Assembly (NCBI RefSeq): GCF_000168715.1
Contig: NZ_AASE01000001.1
Span: 178,153 to 242,152 of the forward strand
Reading direction: 5' to 3'
Length of the DNA: 64,000 nucleotides
Origin: Chlorobium ferrooxidans DSM 13031
GTDB taxonomy: Bacteria; Bacteroidota; Chlorobiia; Chlorobiales; Chlorobiaceae
Part shown: positions 27,594 to 38,253 of the stretch, one piece after another
Layout of the letters: every line of letters begins with the position of its first letter
Numbering within the stretch: the first letter of the stretch is position 1
Translations under genes and position numbers: made by a program
Notes under the pieces: model-generated
Databases searched by the model: none
What the model was told of the DNA's origin: nothing
What the model saw: only the letters and a program-made list of their open reading frames with translations

Positions 27594-28460
27594 TTATTCT
27601 CCTATCTGACAGCGAACAAATTCGATAACATCGACCTTCGCCTGATGCTTCTTCCTGAACTCGCTGAGCACATCAGCCACCTTGGTGTTGTTGTCCTTGA
27701 TAAAGGATTGCTCGGTCAGCACTACCTCCTGATAATACTTTTCAAGCCTTCCGGTAACAATCTTGTCAACGAACTCCTCCTTCTTGCCCTGTCCGAGTGC
27801 CTGCTGGCGAAAGATCTCCGACTCTCTGGCAATATAATCAGCAGGAACCTTCGACCGGTCGGTAACAATCGGAGCTGCTGCAGCAACCTGCATGGCAAGA
27901 TCTTTTGCCAGCTCCCCGAGCAGTTCAGGCTTGTCGGTAGCAACATGAATAATCGCTCCAAGCCGGGATCCGGGATGGATATATGCCTCAACCAGACCGT
28001 CATGGCCATCGCAGGAAACAAGACGCTTGAGAGCAATCTTCTCACCCAGCTTGCCGGTCATGGTCTTTATTGCTCCATCAACTGTTTCACCGCCATAGGC
28101 TTCACCAAGAGTGAGTGCAAGCAAAGCTTCGGGAGAAGCGGCTCCGCTCGAAAGGGCCAGGTCGGCAAGCGCCGCAGCGAAAGAGGTGAAAACCTCACCG
28201 CGGGCAACAAAGTCCGTCTCGCAGTTAAGTTCAAGAATAACACCACTCTTGCGGTCATCACCTATTTTAACCGTTACCATTCCCTCGTTGGCCTCCCTGT
28301 CCGCCCTTTTGGCAGCAAGAGCAGCACCCTTCTTGCGAAGATAATCGATAGCTTTCTCTATATCCCCTGCGGTTTCATCAAGGGCTTTTTTGCAGTCCAT
28401 CATCCCTGCACCGGTAATATCACGAAGACTTTTTACGTCTTTTGCTGAAATCTGGCTCAT
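27594..28460 (-). CDS. tsf: Elongation factor Ts
   Basis: Nucleotide exchange factor for EF-Tu. 288 residues, with the N-terminal UBA-like [19 protein letters not shown], then NCETDFVAR, the EF-Tu contact. The start ATG is 33 bp after rpsB. Length is standard for the two-subdomain type. Confidence 0.97.
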   Translation of the reverse strand: MSQISAKDVKSLRDITGAGMMDCKKALDETAGDIEKAIDYLRKKGAALAAKRADREANEGMVTVKIGDDRKSGVILELNCETDFVARGEVFTSFAAALADLALSSGAASPEALLALTLGEAYGGETVDGAIKTMTGKLGEKIALKRLVSCDGHDGLVEAYIHPGSRLGAIIHVATDKPELLGELAKDLAMQVAAAAPIVTDRSKVPADYIARESEIFRQQALGQGKKEEFVDKIVTGRLEKYYQEVVLTEQSFIKDNNTKVADVLSEFRKKHQAKVDVIEFVRCQIGE

Positions 28461-28493
28461 TGAACTATCACTCTTTTATATTATAAACTGGGC

Positions 28494-29249
28494 TTATTCG
28501 CTGATCTCTTCCTCTTCGCCGTCCTCTTCCTCTTCATCAAGATCGGCAAGAACCTCCTGCTCAACCTTCAGCTCTCTTGCTTTGAGGATCGTATCGGCAA
28601 CGGCCTTGACCATAAGCTGTATCGAACGGATCGCATCATCGTTGGCAGGAATGACAAAATCAACCTGCTCCGGATCACAGTTGGTATCGACCATGGCAAT
28701 GATCGGGATACCGAGTGAACGGGCCTCCTTGATGGCGATGTGCTCTTTCTTGATATCAACGATAAAGAGTGCGGCCGGAAGGCGTGTCATGGTAGCGATA
28801 CCACCGAGAATTCTCATCAGCTTCTCCTTTTCACGGCCAAGCATGAGACGCTCTTTCTTGGTAATCATATCGAAGGTACCGTCAGTCTCCATTCTGTCAA
28901 TGGAGTTCATTCGTCTGATACTCTGGCGGATGGTAGAGAAATTGGTAAGCATACCGCCAAGCCAGCGTTCGCAAACATAGGGCATTCCTGCGCGTTCAGC
29001 TTCTGCGGCAATAATCTGTTTGGCCTGTTTTTTGGTACCGACAAACATGATCTCCCGGCCTGTCTGCGCAACAGCCTCAATAGCCTTCAGCGCTTCGTCG
29101 GCAAGAACAACCGTTTTCTGCAGATCAATAATGTGAACACCGTTCTTTTCCATGAAAATATACGGCTTCATTTTCGGACACCAGCGGCGTGCAAGGTGAC
29201 CGAAGTGTACTCCTGCGCGGAGCATCTCTTCAAGCTGGAAATGCGACAT
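28494..29249 (-). CDS. rpsB: Ribosomal protein S2
   Basis: 251 residues of the small subunit. Blocks [34 protein letters not shown] and WLGGMLTNF are diagnostic. The C-terminal tail is strongly acidic (a Glu/Asp-rich run of about 15 residues), longer than in E. coli. It is first of the rpsB-tsf pair. Confidence 0.97.
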   Translation of the reverse strand: MSHFQLEEMLRAGVHFGHLARRWCPKMKPYIFMEKNGVHIIDLQKTVVLADEALKAIEAVAQTGREIMFVGTKKQAKQIIAAEAERAGMPYVCERWLGGMLTNFSTIRQSIRRMNSIDRMETDGTFDMITKKERLMLGREKEKLMRILGGIATMTRLPAALFIVDIKKEHIAIKEARSLGIPIIAMVDTNCDPEQVDFVIPANDDAIRSIQLMVKAVADTILKARELKVEQEVLADLDEEEEDGEEEEISE

Positions 29250-29295
29250 CTCTTCTCTTCCTGTGGTTTAGTTATTCCTCTACCGTGCATCTACT

Positions 29296-29361
29296 GACCG
29301 GTATCCGGCGCCGGAGCGCCGGACACTTCCGGTAAGCTTCATCCCGATTGCGTCGGGATGA
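29296..29361 (-). promoter_or_regulatory. Two inverted repeats in the leader of rpsB
   Basis: TCATCCCGA (29339-29347) pairs with TCGGGATGA (29353-29361), and a GC-rich CCGGCGC...GCGCCGG structure lies at about 29304-29322. Neither is followed by a T-run. They lie between rpsI and rpsB in the transcription direction and might be a leader or part of a dispersed repeat. An S2 autoregulatory role is speculative. Confidence 0.4.
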
Positions 29362-29416
29362 GCACGATATGTGAAGTTGTTTACTGAAATACAAAAGCAA
29401 GTACGGATAGCCGGGA

Positions 29417-29806
29417 TTAACGTTTCGAGAACTGGAAACGTTTGCGGGCTTTTTTGCGACCGAATTTTTTCCGTTCTACCATACGCGGATCTCTGGTCAG
29501 AAGCTTCTCGGTTTTTAGGACAACACGGGCAGTTTCATCAAACTCGGTAAGAGCGCGGGCAATGGCAAGACTGACCGCTCCGGACTGGCCGCTTACACCG
29601 CCGCCCTGAACGTTGATCTTGATATCAAAATCCTCTGTTTTTTCTGTAAGCACAAGCGGACGGAGAGCCTGCTGACGCTTGAACTCATCCTTGAAATACT
29701 CTTCAACCGGCAGTTTGTTGATGATGATCCGACCTTTACCCGGGCTCAGAAATGCTCTTGCCACGGAGGTTTTACGGCGTCCTACTGTATCGATAACCTC
29801 TTTCAT
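29417..29806 (-). CDS. rpsI: Ribosomal protein S9
   Basis: 129 residues, small-subunit protein. [24 protein letters not shown] and the basic C-terminus [16 protein letters not shown], which reaches the P site, are characteristic. It stands 17 bp after rplM, the usual pair. Confidence 0.97.
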   Translation of the reverse strand: MKEVIDTVGRRKTSVARAFLSPGKGRIIINKLPVEEYFKDEFKRQQALRPLVLTEKTEDFDIKINVQGGGVSGQSGAVSLAIARALTEFDETARVVLKTEKLLTRDPRMVERKKFGRKKARKRFQFSKR

Positions 29807-29823
29807 TACCTATTCTTTATGGT

Positions 29824-30273
29824 TTATTTTATTTTCATTTCAACAGGTACCTGCGCAGCGTGCGGATGCTCGGGGCCTGCATAGACCTTGAGTTTCCTGA
29901 AAAGCTGGCGGCCGAGATTATTGTGCGGCAGCATTCCCCAGACGGCATGCTCGATAACCTTCTCGGGCTTTTTCTTCAAAACATCCTTGACATGATCAAT
30001 CTTGACGCCACCGGGATAGTGCGAATGCGAAAAGTAGGATTTCTGATCCTCTTTCTTACCCGTCAGGGCTACTTTTGCAGCATTGGTCACAACAATAAAA
30101 TCACCGGTATCGATATGCGGAGTAAACTGCGCCTTATGCTTGCCCCGGAGGACCTTTGCGATTTCAGAAGCCATTCTGCCAAGGACCTGACCTTCTGCAT
30201 CAATGATATACCACTTCCGCTCGACTTCAACAGGCTTGGCCGAATATGTTTTGAAACTTAACGTCTTGCTCAT
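29824..30273 (-). CDS. rplM: Ribosomal protein L13
   Basis: 149 residues from MSKTLSF; a reading three codons longer is possible but unusual. The signature blocks are [36 protein letters not shown] and [13 protein letters not shown]. First gene of the rplM-rpsI block, divergent from der across about 150 AT-rich bp. Confidence 0.97.
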   Translation of the reverse strand: MSKTLSFKTYSAKPVEVERKWYIIDAEGQVLGRMASEIAKVLRGKHKAQFTPHIDTGDFIVVTNAAKVALTGKKEDQKSYFSHSHYPGGVKIDHVKDVLKKKPEKVIEHAVWGMLPHNNLGRQLFRKLKVYAGPEHPHAAQVPVEMKIK

Positions 30274-30424
30274 GCTGTACAATAGGATTAACTGGACTTT
30301 TCCGAAAAATAAAGTTCATCAATGTAAATTATTTCACTTAATTCTACAAATTATACCTTATATCTAAAAAGGAATTCCAGGGGAGCCCGGACCAACTTTT
30401 CTTACCAAGACTGCATCTGCTGTT

Positions 30425-31738
30425 ATGAAGCCTTTAATCGCACTGGTGGGCCGACCCAATGTCGGCAAATCGACCCTTTTCAACAGAATCCTGCGCCAGC
30501 GAAGCGCCATTGTTGACAGTACGCCCGGCGTTACAAGGGACCGCCACATCGCAGATGGAGAGTGGCAGGGAAAACAGTTTCTCCTGATGGATACCGGCGG
30601 CTACAACGCCGAGAGCGACCTCATAAGCAAGGCGATGCTTGAGCAGACCCTGATGGCCATTCGCGATGCCGATATTATTGTTTTCGTCACCGATGCCCGT
30701 GCCGGACTCTCCTACGAAGATCTCGAACTCGGCAAGCTTCTGAAACGCAACTTCCAGAACAAGCAGCTCTTCTTTGCAGTCAACAAGGTCGAATCCCCCC
30801 AGCTCATTATCGAGGCTGAATCCTTTATCAGTACCGGATTCACCAAGCCATACTTCATCTCGGCAAAAGATGGCAGCGGGGTTGCTGATATGCTCGACGA
30901 TATCCTTGAAACATTCCCCGAACTTGAAGATGTTCCTGATGAAGAGGACTCTGCCATAAGCCTTGCTATCGTCGGAAGGCCGAATGTAGGCAAATCAAGC
31001 TTTGTCAATGCGCTGCTCAATTCAAACCGCCATATCGTATCAAGCATAGCAGGCACAACCCGTGATGCCATTGACAGCCGGTTTACCCGCAAAAAGCAGG
31101 AGTTCGTTCTGATTGATACCGCAGGATTGAGAAAACGAACCAAAATAGACCGGGGTATTGAGTATTACAGCTCACTGCGGACAGAGAAGGCTCTTGAGCG
31201 GTGCGATGTTGCTCTCGTCATGCTTGATGCCACACCCGGCATCGAAAAGCAGGATCTGAAAATCATCAATATGGCGGTCGAGAAGAAAAAAGGAGCACTC
31301 CTGCTCGTCAATAAATGGGACCTGATTGAAAAGGATTCAAAGACAAGCAAGATCTACGAGGATAATCTTCGCTCCAGCATGGGCAACCTCGGCTACATAC
31401 CGGTGCTGTTTATTTCTGCACTGACCAAAAAGAATCTCTACCGCGCCATTGATACCGCACAGCAGATCAGTGAAAGCCGCTCCCGGAAAATAAGCACCAG
31501 TGCCCTCAACCGTTTCCTTGAAGAGACTCTACAGCAAAAGCACCCGTCAAGCAGAACCGGCAAGGAGCTGAAAATCAAATATATGACCCAGATCGAATCC
31601 CACTGGCCGATATTTGCATTTTTCTGCAATGATCCGGAACTTGTGCAGACCAATTTCATAAAGTTTCTTGAAAAAAAGCTGCGTGAATCCTTCTCGCTTG
31701 AAGGGGTACCGATTTCGCTTCGCTTCATGCAGAAATAG
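30425..31738 (+). CDS. der: Ribosome-assembly GTPase Der (EngA)
   Basis: A 437-residue protein with two tandem G domains: GRPNVGKST at about 8-16 and GRPNVGKSS near 184-192, each followed by DTGG or DTAG and NKxE/NKWD, and a C-terminal KH-like domain. Der acts in 50S maturation. The ATG lies directly after TGCATCTGCTGTT with no strong Shine-Dalgarno. Length is normal. Confidence 0.96.
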   Translation: MKPLIALVGRPNVGKSTLFNRILRQRSAIVDSTPGVTRDRHIADGEWQGKQFLLMDTGGYNAESDLISKAMLEQTLMAIRDADIIVFVTDARAGLSYEDLELGKLLKRNFQNKQLFFAVNKVESPQLIIEAESFISTGFTKPYFISAKDGSGVADMLDDILETFPELEDVPDEEDSAISLAIVGRPNVGKSSFVNALLNSNRHIVSSIAGTTRDAIDSRFTRKKQEFVLIDTAGLRKRTKIDRGIEYYSSLRTEKALERCDVALVMLDATPGIEKQDLKIINMAVEKKKGALLLVNKWDLIEKDSKTSKIYEDNLRSSMGNLGYIPVLFISALTKKNLYRAIDTAQQISESRSRKISTSALNRFLEETLQQKHPSSRTGKELKIKYMTQIESHWPIFAFFCNDPELVQTNFIKFLEKKLRESFSLEGVPISLRFMQK

Positions 31739-31812
31739 GGCGCAGTAACCCTCTGAAAGCTGATCATCTGTTTCTACGAGCACCGCTCTTAACCATTAAT
31801 CGCCACAGTCGT

Positions 31813-32931
31813 ATGTCCATAATAACAGAAGCGCAAATTATCGCAGCGCTCAGTACCGTCAATGACCCCGACCTGAACAGGGATCTCGTTACACTCAACA
31901 TGATATCCGATGTCCGGATTGATAGCGGAAACAGGGTCTCGTTTACGGTAACGCTTACCACACCGGCATGCCCGCTCAAAGAGCAGATCAAGCAATCCTG
32001 TATAGCGGCAGTCAACGCACAGGTACCGGGAGTTTCTGCCATTGAGGTAACCATGAGCTCGAAAGTCACCTCCTCCTGCGGCCATCACGGCCACCAGCAC
32101 GGAGAGCACCATCACGAAGGAGAACACACCTGCTGCAGCGAAAAACCGCTGAAAAATGTTAAAAACATCATTGCCGTAGCATCCGGAAAAGGGGGAGTCG
32201 GAAAATCAACCTTTGCTGTAAACCTTGCGGTCTCGCTTGCCGGAACTGGAGCCAAAGTCGGCCTGATTGATGCCGATCTCTACGGGCCGAGTATTCCGAC
32301 CATGTTCGGACTCCTTGATGCAAAACCGGAAGTGGTGAACAAGAATCTGGTTCCCCTTGAGAAATATGGCGTGAAACTGATGTCGATCGGATTTCTGGTT
32401 GACACCGATACCGCAGTTGTCTGGCGGGGCCCCATGGCGTCAAGCGCCATCAAACAGTTCATCAATGAGGTGGACTGGAATGAACTTGATTATCTGATTT
32501 TCGATATGCCTCCCGGTACCGGTGATATTCAGATCACCCTTGTCCAGACCCTTCCGCTGACCGGAGCGGTTATCGTTACAACGCCACAGGACGTAGCGCT
32601 TGCCGATGTATCAAAGGCTGTCAGCATGTTCCGCAAGGTGAATGTACCTATTCTCGGACTGGTTGAAAACATGAGCTACTACGAACTTCCTGATGGCACC
32701 AAAGACTACATTTTCGGTCACCATGGAGGAGAGAACTTCGCCAGAACCCACGGGCTTGAATTCCTCGGCTCAATCCCTATTGACCGTGAAGTTCGCGAAG
32801 ACGGCGACAACGGAACTCCCTATGTTCTTGGCCATTCAGGCTCTGCAACATCCATAGCGGTCAACCGTGCAGCGATGGAGGTAGCCCGCAGGGTTTCAAT
32901 AACCAATGCCGAATGCGCCGCAGCGAAATAA
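31813..32931 (+). CDS. mrp: Mrp/ApbC-type Fe-S cluster carrier ATPase
   Basis: 372 residues. Residues 1-80 are a MIP18/DUF59-like domain (VNDPDLNRDLVTLNM, then TTPACPLK with Cys53). Residues 89-108 form a His/Cys-rich linker with eight His and three Cys. From 120 is the ATPase with a deviant Walker A, SGKGGVGKST (124-133). The usual C-terminal CxxC after VENMSYY is absent: ELPDG stands there. It is followed after 116 bp by a NifU-like gene. The role in Fe-S carriage is family knowledge. Confidence 0.93.
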   Translation: MSIITEAQIIAALSTVNDPDLNRDLVTLNMISDVRIDSGNRVSFTVTLTTPACPLKEQIKQSCIAAVNAQVPGVSAIEVTMSSKVTSSCGHHGHQHGEHHHEGEHTCCSEKPLKNVKNIIAVASGKGGVGKSTFAVNLAVSLAGTGAKVGLIDADLYGPSIPTMFGLLDAKPEVVNKNLVPLEKYGVKLMSIGFLVDTDTAVVWRGPMASSAIKQFINEVDWNELDYLIFDMPPGTGDIQITLVQTLPLTGAVIVTTPQDVALADVSKAVSMFRKVNVPILGLVENMSYYELPDGTKDYIFGHHGGENFARTHGLEFLGSIPIDREVREDGDNGTPYVLGHSGSATSIAVNRAAMEVARRVSITNAECAAAK

Positions 32932-33047
32932 GGTTATTCCGGAAATTAAAAACGCTGCCTTGTTGTTTTTTTGCGGCGGAGGTTTAATATTAGTGCTATG
33001 AATCTCAGGCCGGAAACACTATTAATCATTACAAAACCATTCAGATC

Positions 33048-33308
33048 ATGAGCACCAGCAAGGATTATCTTCCAAACAGTGATGCAATTTACGACCGGGT
33101 CATAGCTGCACTTGAAACCGTACGTCCCTACCTTCAGGTTGACGGTGGCGACTGCCAGCTTGTAGGAATTTCAAAGGATATGGTTGTTGATGTGAAGCTG
33201 CTCGGTGCATGCGGTTCATGCCCGATGAGCACACTCACCCTGCGTGCAGGCGTTGAGCAGGCAATCAAAAAGGCTAATCCCGAGATTGTCCGCGTAGAAT
33301 CCGTCTGA
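33048..33308 (+). CDS. NifU-like C-terminal domain protein (Nfu-type Fe-S scaffold)
   Basis: 86 residues. VRPYLQVDGGDCQLV, then the cluster-binding LLGACGSCPMSTLTL with C55 and C58. A single-domain scaffold that holds a 4Fe-4S cluster between two subunits. It follows the Mrp-type ATPase, a likely functional pair. Converges on ftsK with a gap of 7 bp. Confidence 0.93.
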   Translation: MSTSKDYLPNSDAIYDRVIAALETVRPYLQVDGGDCQLVGISKDMVVDVKLLGACGSCPMSTLTLRAGVEQAIKKANPEIVRVESV

Positions 33309-33315
33309 AATTCCC

Positions 33316-35739
33316 TTACCCGTCCAGATTTCTCAAGAGTAGCTCCAGGGAGTCCTCGTTATTGATGAGGACTTCCCTTGCTCTACTCCCGTCAGCTTCA
33401 CTGACAATCCCGCTGAACTCAAGCTGGTCCATCACTCTTCCCGCACGACTGAACCCGAGCCTCAAACGACGCTGCAGAAGCGAAACACTGGCCTGCTGAT
33501 GCATAACCACAAGACGTGCCGCCTCCTCAAACATGCTGTCCCTCCCATCCTTCTCCGTACTTCCGGATGACTGGGAACCGTTGCCTTTCTGGGAATCGGG
33601 TGCAGGAAGCACACAGAGATTCTTGAGCGCATGCTGGGAGCCGATAAAGGAGGTAATTGCCTCCACCTCTCCCGAGGAGACATAGGGCCCCTGAATACGC
33701 ATCGCCTTTGGCTGGTCGGATGGCTGAAAGAGCATATCACCGTTTCCAAGAAGCTGATCGGCCCCCGAGCTGTCGAGAATGGTGCGGGAATCAACCCTGC
33801 TTGCCACCTGAAAAGCAATTCGCGAAGGGAAGTTAGCCTTGATAATGCCGGTAATGACATCGACCGAAGGGCGCTGGGTGGCAACAATCAGGTGAATGCC
33901 GACAGCACGGGCAAGCTGGGCAATCCTGATGATCGGCTCTTCAACCTCACGTCCGGCCGTAATCATGAGATCGGCAAGCTCATCAATGACCACAACAATA
34001 TAGGGCAGCGCCTCTTCAGGGAAACGGCGGTTAAGGTCACCGATATTGCGCACACCCGCCTTTTCAAGGGTCTCATAACGCAGCTCCATCTCCTTGACCA
34101 CACACCGCAAAGCATAGACCGCCTTCTGTGGATCGGTGATGATCTGCTCCTCAATACCGGGAAAACGCATGAGAAAATGGTTCTTCAGATGCTGGTACTG
34201 AAAGAGTTCAACCCGTTTCGGATCAACCATCACAAATTTGACCTTGTCAGGGCTGCATGCATAGAGCAGGCTCGATATGATAACATTGATGCAGACCGAC
34301 TTTCCGGCACCGGTTGCACCGGCTATCAACAGATGCGGCATGGTCGCCAGATCGGCAATGTAGACCTCATTGGCAATGGTTTTGCCGAGTACAATCGGCA
34401 GAACCATCTTGCTGTTCTTGAATTTTTCAACCTGAAGCACCGAGCGAAGCCAGACCGTTTTCGGTTTTCCGTTCGGAATCTCGACACCGACCGCATTTTT
34501 ACCGGGAATAGGAGCAATGATCCTGATCCCGCGGGCGGAAAGAGCCATGGCAAGATCATTCTCAAGGGATTTAACCCGGCTCACCTTGACATCCGGCGCA
34601 AGCTCCAGTTCGAAAAGGGTCACTCGCGGCCCGACAGTTGTCGATATTCTCTTGACCTCAATCTTGTAGATCGCAAGCTTCTCAAGCAGCTTCCGCTTGC
34701 TTTCGGCGAGGTGATGCTCATCGATATGGTCATTATCCTCGGGCACCTTTTCCAGCAGGTCAATCGAGGGAAACCGGTAAGCTTCACGGTCTTTCGTCTG
34801 CACTTTCAGGCGACGCTCATCAAGATCGGCCTCTTTTTCCCGAACGGTTTGATGAATAATCATCTCAGGCTCACCGGGAACCTGGGAAATCAGCTGCTGC
34901 AGGGTTGTAGATGCAGCCGGAGTTGCATCCGCAGGCAGAACAGGTTCATCATAAGTGAGCGGAACTGCCGGACGAGGCTCTTCCTTCGGTTGCATAACCG
35001 GTGCCGGTGCCGGAACAGATCGCATCTGCTCCTCCTTTTTCCGCAAGGCCTTTTCCTCTTTGACTCTTCTCTTTTCGGCCCTTTTTTCCCGCCGCTCTTC
35101 ATTCCACACCCTGATGGCTTCAGCCGGAACGCTGGCCGCACTCATGACCGTAACAACAATCCGTGAGAGTGCCGCAAACACACTTTTGCCCATATAGAAG
35201 GTGAGCACTACGGCAATCACACCGAGCAAAACCCATGCGCCGGTAAATCCTATGACCGTTGAAAGCAGTGCGGCAAGCATACGCCCGATTGTTCCGGCCA
35301 TGACATCACTGAATGGTGCTGACGTGAGTCCGAACATGGAAGCCGCAACAATGGAGATAACCACACTGTAAAGAAAAAAGAAGAGCGCTGGTTTGAGACT
35401 TTTTGCCCGAAGCAGTGACCATCCCCAGAAAAACATGGACAGTACGGGCAGAATAACCGGATAACCAAGAAAGGAGTTGATAAAGAACGCCGAAAGCCGC
35501 GCACCAAGGAGGCCGAAAGGATTATGGATACTCTCGGCAACATCACTGGCGGCTTTGCCGAATATATCATACCAGCGAAGAGCCGCAAAGCTCGCTTCAT
35601 CATCGGGATGAAAACTCAGGATGGCACAGATCAGATAGAGAGAGCCCAGCATAAAAGCAATGCCGATGATCTCCTTTTTGAGCATCGTCCTGTCCGGAGC
35701 ACTCCCTTTGGCTGCTTTTTTCTCTCTTTTCATTTTCAC
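33316..35739 (-). CDS. ftsK: FtsK/SpoIIIE DNA translocase
   Basis: 807 residues. Four N-terminal membrane segments (about 25-200), a charged, Pro- and Glu-rich linker, the motor with Walker A AGATGAGKSVCIN and VVVIDELADLM, ATQRPSVDVITG, and a C-terminal winged helix (gamma domain, about 735-800) for reading chromosome orientation signals. It moves DNA at the division septum. Start GTG 35739 is used; ATG 35733 is also possible. Confidence 0.96.
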   Translation of the reverse strand: MKMKREKKAAKGSAPDRTMLKKEIIGIAFMLGSLYLICAILSFHPDDEASFAALRWYDIFGKAASDVAESIHNPFGLLGARLSAFFINSFLGYPVILPVLSMFFWGWSLLRAKSLKPALFFFLYSVVISIVAASMFGLTSAPFSDVMAGTIGRMLAALLSTVIGFTGAWVLLGVIAVVLTFYMGKSVFAALSRIVVTVMSAASVPAEAIRVWNEERREKRAEKRRVKEEKALRKKEEQMRSVPAPAPVMQPKEEPRPAVPLTYDEPVLPADATPAASTTLQQLISQVPGEPEMIIHQTVREKEADLDERRLKVQTKDREAYRFPSIDLLEKVPEDNDHIDEHHLAESKRKLLEKLAIYKIEVKRISTTVGPRVTLFELELAPDVKVSRVKSLENDLAMALSARGIRIIAPIPGKNAVGVEIPNGKPKTVWLRSVLQVEKFKNSKMVLPIVLGKTIANEVYIADLATMPHLLIAGATGAGKSVCINVIISSLLYACSPDKVKFVMVDPKRVELFQYQHLKNHFLMRFPGIEEQIITDPQKAVYALRCVVKEMELRYETLEKAGVRNIGDLNRRFPEEALPYIVVVIDELADLMITAGREVEEPIIRIAQLARAVGIHLIVATQRPSVDVITGIIKANFPSRIAFQVASRVDSRTILDSSGADQLLGNGDMLFQPSDQPKAMRIQGPYVSSGEVEAITSFIGSQHALKNLCVLPAPDSQKGNGSQSSGSTEKDGRDSMFEEAARLVVMHQQASVSLLQRRLRLGFSRAGRVMDQLEFSGIVSEADGSRAREVLINNEDSLELLLRNLDG

Positions 35740-35769
35740 TGTGCACTCACTCCTTGATAACTTGTACCG

Positions 35770-36867
35770 TCAACCCAGAGAGGTTGTAACAAACGGCAGA
35801 CTCCTGATCACACCGCTGTGGAAACCGCCACGAACTTCCACAAAAATAGATGTTCCCGGTTTTATATACTGGCGAACAATATTGCAGGTACCTACCGGCT
35901 CCTGCAGCGTCGGTGACTGGGTGCCGCTGCATACCCAGCCGATCTCCTGGCGGTCACTGTTATAGACCTTGAAATGCTGGCGGGGAAGCACCCGACCTTC
36001 AAGCGAAAATCCGGCAACACCCCTCTGGAGGTTACTTTCAACCTGCTGGCAGGCCTCCCTGCCGATAAAATGACCCTTATCCATCTTGACCACCCACTTC
36101 AGACGGGCTTCAAGCGGATTGGTATCCTGATCAATCTCATGGCCATAAAGTGAATAACCCATCTCAAGGCGAAGCGTATCACGCGCACCCAGACCGATTG
36201 GCTGAATACCATCCTCTTTTCCCGCCTCCATGAGCGCTTCCCATAACGGTTGCGCCTGTTCATTCGAAAGACAGATCTCAACACCCTGCTCTCCGGTATA
36301 GCCGGTTCGTGCAATGATAGCCTCCGAACCATTGAAGAGCGCACTGCAGAAGTGGAATGATCCAAGCGAGTTGACTTCAGCCGAAGGAAATACTCTCGAA
36401 AGAATATTCAGCGCCAGCGGCCCCTGCAGGGCAATCAGCGAGAGACGATCGGTATGATCTTCAAGCACAACTCCATCAAAAGCGCCGATATGCTCCTGCA
36501 GCCAGGCATAATCCTTCGGAGCATTGCTTGCGTTGACAATGAGAAAAAAGGTTTCGCTGTCAATACGATAGATAATCAGATCGTCAACAATACCACCGCT
36601 CGGATAGAGCATGAGATTGTACTGAGCCTGACCGTCCTTGGCCTTGGAGATATCATTGGTCGTCACGGACTGAAGGAACTCCAGTGCTCTTTTGCCCCTG
36701 ACATAAAAGTTGCCCATGTGGGAGACATCAAAAAGCCCCGCAGCGCTCCGCACTGCCCTATGCTCGGCAATAATGCCCGCATACTGAACCGGCATCAGAT
36801 AGCCGCCGAAATCGATAATTTTTGCTCCGGCCTTCTCGTGCCAGGCGTACAATGCGGTTTTTTTCAT
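35770..36867 (-). CDS. gcvT: Glycine cleavage system T protein (aminomethyltransferase)
   Basis: 365 residues. GcvT releases ammonia and moves the one-carbon unit to tetrahydrofolate. Blocks: FGGYLMPVQYAG, FDVSHMGNF, QYNLMLYPSGGIVDDL, TGYTGEQGVEI and RLEMGYSLYG. It lies 30 bp upstream of ftsK on the same strand; other gcv genes are not in the window. Confidence 0.96.
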   Translation of the reverse strand: MKKTALYAWHEKAGAKIIDFGGYLMPVQYAGIIAEHRAVRSAAGLFDVSHMGNFYVRGKRALEFLQSVTTNDISKAKDGQAQYNLMLYPSGGIVDDLIIYRIDSETFFLIVNASNAPKDYAWLQEHIGAFDGVVLEDHTDRLSLIALQGPLALNILSRVFPSAEVNSLGSFHFCSALFNGSEAIIARTGYTGEQGVEICLSNEQAQPLWEALMEAGKEDGIQPIGLGARDTLRLEMGYSLYGHEIDQDTNPLEARLKWVVKMDKGHFIGREACQQVESNLQRGVAGFSLEGRVLPRQHFKVYNSDRQEIGWVCSGTQSPTLQEPVGTCNIVRQYIKPGTSIFVEVRGGFHSGVIRSLPFVTTSLG

Positions 36868-37104
36868 AACTACCCTATACTAAAGTTGTTGAGCGGCATT
36901 GCCGCTGAGCGTAAAAAAACATCCTTAAAGAGAAAAATACGTTTTTTCCCGTGATACAGGAGAAACTGTTCATGGTAAAACAAGGTAAACCATGCAAGTA
37001 AAGCCAATATACGAATCCTGATTTCCTGCAAAACAGAGCGGGGAAATATTTTCATTGAAGAAGTGATCAAAAGAGCTGAACAGGATGCGGATGAAAACAA
37101 GTTT

Positions 37105-37428
37105 TTACTCGTCGCTTTGCCGCCCGCACTTCCAGCATGAAGAGAACTGCCCTTCAATCGATTCGCCGCAACCCGGGCAAACCCATTGGGGGCGGGTTTC
37201 ATGCAGCGAACTCCGCCACCCTTCAACCAGCTCAGCGGCTCTGGAATAGTCCGCGTCATGCATAATCCAGAGTGCAGGGAGGCACTCCTGGGGCGCAAGC
37301 TCCCCTGAAGCAATGGAGAGATGTTCGTTGCGGATGGTGCAGGCAATCTCCTCCCTGTCAAGCAGCTCCCTGAGCAGGTAGACCTCGCCTGACTGGCTCA
37401 TCGTATTTGGTGTAAACAAATGCTTCAT
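37105..37428 (-). CDS. DUF2007-type protein with zinc ribbon
   Basis: 107 residues. The N-terminal part (EVYLLRELLDREEIACTIRNEHL) has the DUF2007 pattern. The C-terminus is a rubredoxin-like ribbon, CPGCG...CWKCG. Function is unknown; the family is suspected of signalling. Its 5' side abuts MITE-like copy C. Confidence 0.8.
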   Translation of the reverse strand: MKHLFTPNTMSQSGEVYLLRELLDREEIACTIRNEHLSIASGELAPQECLPALWIMHDADYSRAAELVEGWRSSLHETRPQWVCPGCGESIEGQFSSCWKCGRQSDE

Positions 37429-37430
37429 CA

Positions 37431-37572
37431 GGGCGCCTCTATTAATTGTAGTGAGCGGATTGTGTACGAGACGGACGGAGCGCAGAAACCGGAATGTACA
37501 AGTGGTACTTGAGGATTTCGGGCACCGCCCAACGAAGTAATCATTTCGCGGAATAAATTAATCGCGGTGCCC
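37431..37572. repeat. MITE-like dispersed repeat, copy C
   Basis: 142 bp, ends GGGCGCCTCTATTAATT and AATTAATCGCGGTGCCC. Interior shares ACGGACGGAGCGCAGAAACC and CACCGCCCAACGAAGTAATC. It lies between the DUF2007 gene and the TPM gene, and its last base is the first base of the TPM stop codon region. Confidence 0.85.
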
Positions 37573-38228
37573 TATTTGCCTGCGCCAATAATAACCTCAT
37601 CGGAAAGCTCATTGCGGTCACCGGCTTGCAGCGGAAAATGGGTAGAGAGGATATCTGCACAACGATCAACCGCTGTAGCAATTGCTGCGGCCTGTGTTTT
37701 GGCATGGATGCCGCCGACAATGGTCGTAACAATCTCCTGCCAGGCATCCTTGTTCACCCTGTCATTGATGCCTTTGTCGGCAATAACACGCACGTGGTGC
37801 TCGAAGAGGGAGATGTAGATGAGAATGCCGGTATGGTCAACCGTCTGGTTGAGATCCCGGTAATAAAAAGTTTGAATAGCCGCCTCCTCAACCTCCTCTC
37901 TCATGTCGGAACGGGTAACAAAAATACGTTTGAGCAGAGGTACCCGCCTGATCACTTCGTGAACGAAAATGAAAACCATACTGAAGAGAGCAGGAAAGAA
38001 CCACATACTCTCCTTGCCGATAAATTGCTCATAGAGAAAGGTCACGGCAATGGTGATAATCATCGCTGTCAGGAGGCTGCCAAGCATAGAGGCAAGTGGA
38101 TAGTGATAGCTGGAGGGAACAACCATGACGACGATCTCGCCCGAGGTACGTTTTTCCGCCTCAGCGACCCGTGCCTCAATATGCTGCCGTTCAGCGGCTG
38201 TAAGGAATTTTTCCGCCGGATCTTTCAT
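37572..38228 (-). CDS. TPM-domain membrane protein
   Basis: 218 residues. An N-terminal helix (TAAERQHIEARVAEAEKRTSG) runs into EIVVMVV, followed by two membrane segments (about 45-67, 75-95), then a region with FVTRSDMREEVEEAA and a C-terminal helical end. TPM domains occur with LemA in envelope maintenance; some members are called phosphatases, not shown here. It is in a run with the second TPM gene and lemA. Confidence 0.75.
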   Translation of the reverse strand: MKDPAEKFLTAAERQHIEARVAEAEKRTSGEIVVMVVPSSYHYPLASMLGSLLTAMIITIAVTFLYEQFIGKESMWFFPALFSMVFIFVHEVIRRVPLLKRIFVTRSDMREEVEEAAIQTFYYRDLNQTVDHTGILIYISLFEHHVRVIADKGINDRVNKDAWQEIVTTIVGGIHAKTQAAAIATAVDRCADILSTHFPLQAGDRNELSDEVIIGAGK

Positions 38229-38253
38229 AATATCACCAATCTTTATGTGTTCA

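Noticed and set aside
27495..28448. A 317-codon plus-strand frame opposite tsf
   Set aside because: Antisense to EF-Ts; the sense frame is certain.
33631..35166. A 511-codon plus-strand frame opposite ftsK
   Set aside because: Long only because of GC-rich codon use in ftsK; residue pattern is a shadow of the translocase.
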